In this document: positions 13,359 through 15,879 of the stretch, piece by piece
How the letters are laid out: every line of letters begins with the position of its first letter
How positions within the stretch are numbered: the first letter of the stretch is position 1
DNA from: Acidobacteriaceae bacterium
GTDB taxonomy: Bacteria; Acidobacteriota; Terriglobia; Terriglobales; Acidobacteriaceae
Direction: 5' to 3'
NCBI GenBank assembly: GCA_003166055.1
Contig: PMWR01000638.1
Location: forward strand, 1 to 15,879
Length of the DNA: 15,879 nt
Translations under genes and position numbers: made by a program
The notes under the pieces: generated by a model
The model's input: the letters and a program-made list of their open reading frames with translations, nothing else
What the model was told of the DNA's origin: nothing
The model's database searches: none

Positions 13359-15401
13359 ATGCTGCGCAAATTGCTGAACACCTTCCTCTGTCTTGGGCTG
13401 CCGCTGTTTGCAGCCGTGCCGGCTGTGGCCGCCGATGCCCCCACCAAGCGGTCAATCACCCTCGACGACCTGGCCCGCATTCAGCGCGTAAGCGCCCCGG
13501 TTCTCTCGCCAGACGGCGAATGGATTCTTTACTCCGTAAGCCAGATCGACATTAAGGAAGACAAGAGCCAGTCTCACTTGTGGATGGCGAAATGGGACGG
13601 CTCGGCGCGCATCCAGCTAACCTATGGCAAAGAGGGAGCTTCGTCGCCAAAATTCAGCCCCGACGGCAAATACATCAGCTTCACCTCGTCGCGGCCCGGT
13701 CCGGCCAAGGGCTCCCAGGTTTGGGTAATGGACCGGCGCGGCGGCGAAGCTGAGCAACTTACCGCAATTACCGACCAGGACATCGAGGGCTACAGTTGGT
13801 CACCCGACTCGAAAGAGCTGCTGCTCACGCTCCATCCCAAGGCCGAGCCGGATGCCGAAGAGGGCAAGCCCCCCGTGCCGCCCAAGCCCATCGTGATCGA
13901 CCGCTACCATTTCAAGCAGGATGTACAGGGCTACCTGCGCGACGACGCCTGGGATGCGCTCTATCTCTACGATCTGGCCACGAAGAAGGCCGAAAAGCTG
14001 ACCACCAGCAAGAACGTGTCGGAAGAAAACGCCGAGTGGTCACCTGACGGCGCGTGGATCGCTTTCGTAAGCAACCAGGACCCCGATCCCGACCGCAGCA
14101 ACAACACCGATGTCTTTGTGGTGGCGCCCAAGCCCGGTTCGGCTCCGCGCAAGCTGACCACCTGGCCCGGCCCCGACGGCGGACGCGTGGCCTGGTCTCC
14201 TGATTCAAAATCCATCGCCTTTATTGAGGGCGCAGAACTGAAGTTATTGGAGTACTCGCAGTCCCGCGCCGCGGTCGTAACTCTGGACGGCAAGGTGAGT
14301 TACCCCGCTGCCAAGCTTGACCGCGCCATGCGTGAGCCGCTTTTCTTGGCTGATGGTCACCTGAGTTACCTGGTCGACGACGATCGCAACCAGTACCCAG
14401 CCGAAGTCGAATTAACCGGTAACGGAGCCAAGCGTTTGCTGGCGCAGCAAGGCGCGGTAATGGGATGGACCTACGCCGCAGGCCACACCGCCGTGCTTTA
14501 CACCAACGACAGCGACCCCGCTGAAATCTACGCGTTCGAGAACGGCGCGCTGCGCAAAATCACCAACAACAACGATGCGCTGATGGCCGAACTGAACCTG
14601 GTGCCGACCGAAGATATCGAGTTCAAGAGCAAAGACGGAACCGATGTCCACGGCCTGTTGACCAAGCCGGCGGACTTTAAGGCAGGCTCGCCCGTGCCCA
14701 TGATTCTCTTCATCCACGGGGGCCCCAACGGCCAGGACGAGCACACCTTCGACTTTCTTCGCCAATGGCTCGCCACCAGGGGCTACGCCGAACTGAATGT
14801 GAACTACCGCGGCGGTTCAGGTCGCGGCCAGGATTATTCAAAAGCCATCGCCGCTGACTGGGGCCACTATGAAGTGCAGGATCTGCTGGCTGGCGTGGAC
14901 AAGGCGGTCGCCCTCGGTGTGGCCGATCCAAACCGCCTGGCAGTGACCGGCTGGAGTTATGGCGGCATCCTCACCGATTACACCGTCGCCAGCACCGATC
15001 GCTTCAAGGCGGCCATCAGCGGCGCCGGTGTTGCTGCGCCCATGTCGTTCTACGGTGTGGATCAATACATTCTTCAGTATGACAATGAGCTTGGTCCCCC
15101 ATGGAAGAACCTGCAACTCTATATCAAGATGAGTTATCCGTTTCTTGAGATAGACAAGCGCATCCACACCCCCATGCTCTTCATGGGCGGAACGTCGGAT
15201 ATGAATGTGCCATTGCTTGGCGGCGAGCAGATGTACGAAGCGCTCAAGTCATTGGGCCGTCCCACTGAGTTAGTGGTTTATCCCGGCCAGTTCCACGGCT
15301 TCACGCGCCCGAGTTACATCCGCGACCGCTATGAGCGCTGGCTCGCATGGTGGGATAAGTACCTGAAACCGCCCGCGCCTGCCGCGGAAACGAAGAAGTA
15401 G
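13359..15401 (+). CDS. S9 family peptidase (dipeptidyl/acylaminoacyl peptidase type)
   Basis: 680-residue exported serine peptidase. I start at ATG 13359, because MLRKLLNTFLCLGLPLFAA begins a clean signal peptide (cleavage near AVA|AD). ATG 13335 would add eight residues and bury the promoter-like element. Residues about 40-400 form a beta-propeller with TolB/PD40-like blades (LSPDGEWILYS, FSPDGKYISFTS, WSPDSKELLLT, WSPDGAWIAFVS, WSPDSKSIAFIE). The alpha/beta-hydrolase domain follows, with HGGPNGQ at the oxyanion region. Its triad is S533 in GWSYGG, D614 in GGTSDMNVP and H646 in QFHGF. Such enzymes cut short peptides, often after proline or from blocked N-termini, and probably serve peptide nutrition in the periplasm. 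The stop lies 1 bp from that of the convergent deacetylase gene. Confidence 0.93.
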   Translation: MLRKLLNTFLCLGLPLFAAVPAVAADAPTKRSITLDDLARIQRVSAPVLSPDGEWILYSVSQIDIKEDKSQSHLWMAKWDGSARIQLTYGKEGASSPKFSPDGKYISFTSSRPGPAKGSQVWVMDRRGGEAEQLTAITDQDIEGYSWSPDSKELLLTLHPKAEPDAEEGKPPVPPKPIVIDRYHFKQDVQGYLRDDAWDALYLYDLATKKAEKLTTSKNVSEENAEWSPDGAWIAFVSNQDPDPDRSNNTDVFVVAPKPGSAPRKLTTWPGPDGGRVAWSPDSKSIAFIEGAELKLLEYSQSRAAVVTLDGKVSYPAAKLDRAMREPLFLADGHLSYLVDDDRNQYPAEVELTGNGAKRLLAQQGAVMGWTYAAGHTAVLYTNDSDPAEIYAFENGALRKITNNNDALMAELNLVPTEDIEFKSKDGTDVHGLLTKPADFKAGSPVPMILFIHGGPNGQDEHTFDFLRQWLATRGYAELNVNYRGGSGRGQDYSKAIAADWGHYEVQDLLAGVDKAVALGVADPNRLAVTGWSYGGILTDYTVASTDRFKAAISGAGVAAPMSFYGVDQYILQYDNELGPPWKNLQLYIKMSYPFLEIDKRIHTPMLFMGGTSDMNVPLLGGEQMYEALKSLGRPTELVVYPGQFHGFTRPSYIRDRYERWLAWWDKYLKPPAPAAETKK

Positions 15402-15402
15402 C

Positions 15403-15879
15403 TCAGTTGCACAGAGTCTTCATCTTGTCGAAGGGCTTTGGCTTGAAGGGTGGATACGGCAGCTTCCGTGAATCCATAAACTGGTCAGGAAGCGTGCCGC
15501 CGTACTTCAGCGCCGCGTCGGGGTCCTGCGCGTAAGCGGGATCCTGCTCCACCTGCGCCAGCGCGGAAAATTCGAAACCCTCTTTCTTGAGCTGGTCAAT
15601 CAGCTCAGGCAGCATAAGCGTGGTAAATGCCGTGGCGTGCAGCAGCATCACGTTGGGAATCTCGTGACCGAACACGATGCGTTCTTCTTCGCGTCCCAGC
15701 ATTACATAATCCGCCGCATTTTCGAGATAACTCTGCCTGAGCCATGCAATCGCCGCATCGTCCTGTTTTGCTACGCAGCGACCGTACGCGTCATTCCATG
15801 CATAGTCTTCAAAGTCCAGCGTAACTTGCGCCGTGCGGTACCCATGTTCCGTGAGATAACTCCGCACGGCATGGCGCTT
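15403..15879 (-). CDS. Polysaccharide deacetylase (NodB-type), C-terminal part
   Basis: 158 codons are visible and the frame runs off the right edge, so the N-terminal part with the metal-binding Asp/His motifs is missing. The visible part fits the end of a carbohydrate esterase 4-like barrel. AVRSYLTEHGYRTAQVTLDFEDYAWN is the late strand with its DFEDYAW run. NVMLLHATAFTTLMLPELIDQLKKEGFEF contains the LLH motif that lines the active site. A C-terminal extension includes DPAYAQDPDA. These enzymes remove N- or O-acetyl groups from chitin-like, peptidoglycan or other polysaccharides. GTG at 15867 is an internal codon, because homology continues upstream of it. Substrate and cellular location cannot be judged from this fragment. 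Confidence 0.8.
   Translation of the reverse strand, partial: KRHAVRSYLTEHGYRTAQVTLDFEDYAWNDAYGRCVAKQDDAAIAWLRQSYLENAADYVMLGREEERIVFGHEIPNVMLLHATAFTTLMLPELIDQLKKEGFEFSALAQVEQDPAYAQDPDAALKYGGTLPDQFMDSRKLPYPPFKPKPFDKMKTLCN

Overview
The window looks like a chromosomal stretch of a GC-rich soil acidobacterium (Acidobacteriota, probably class Terriglobia). This rests on family content, not on a marker gene. The two-lobed MacB/FtsX permease without its own ATPase at 621-3107 belongs to a family expanded in acidobacteria. A DUF3300 exported protein, an S9 peptidase with a TolB-like propeller and several secreted carbohydrate-active enzymes fit the same group. No rRNA, tRNA, CRISPR array, insertion sequence, integrase or phage gene was seen, so this reads as ordinary chromosome rather than an island.

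Layout. 1-381 is the 3' end of a GH32 fructan hydrolase. 382-620 is a non-coding leader with a good sigma70-like promoter for the ADOP-type permease (621-3107). An AlkD-like DNA alkylation repair protein (3207-3923) and a DUF3300 exported protein (4101-5747) follow. A secreted PL5-type alginate lyase on the minus strand (5662-6849) runs tail-to-tail into the DUF3300 gene and overlaps it. Divergent from it is a three-gene operon: an exported multi-span membrane protein (7028-7972), an ECF sigma factor (8006-8650) and a zinc-binding anti-sigma factor (8647-9195). Next come a GNAT acetyltransferase (9257-9814) and, convergent with it, dihydropteroate synthase folP (9818-10753, minus). Divergent from folP is a class C penicillin-binding protein, dacB/PBP4 type (10883-12556). 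It is followed by a small lipoprotein cytochrome c (12577-12942), overlapped by a four-helix membrane protein (12939-13307). The window ends with an S9 prolyl-oligopeptidase-family peptidase (13359-15401) and the C-terminal part of a polysaccharide deacetylase (15403-15879, minus).

How it works together. Most products act at or beyond the cell envelope: exported glycan hydrolases, a peptidoglycan DD-peptidase, an exported peptidase, a transport-like permease and an envelope-sensing sigma/anti-sigma module. Only the 7028-9195 and 12577-13307 groups look like true operons, with ATGA stop/start overlaps.

The most interesting signals are regulatory and structural. Four genes without a Shine-Dalgarno sequence each have a TAnnnT -10-like hexamer ending 6-9 bases before the ATG, suggesting leaderless transcripts. 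Three convergent gene pairs are packed to -86, +3 and +1 bp. One junction holds a T8 tract next to a long imperfect hairpin; another holds a 4 x 7-bp tandem repeat carrying both stop codons. The unknown membrane protein heading the sigma operon is the best candidate for an undescribed function. I did not find a clearly novel multi-gene system.
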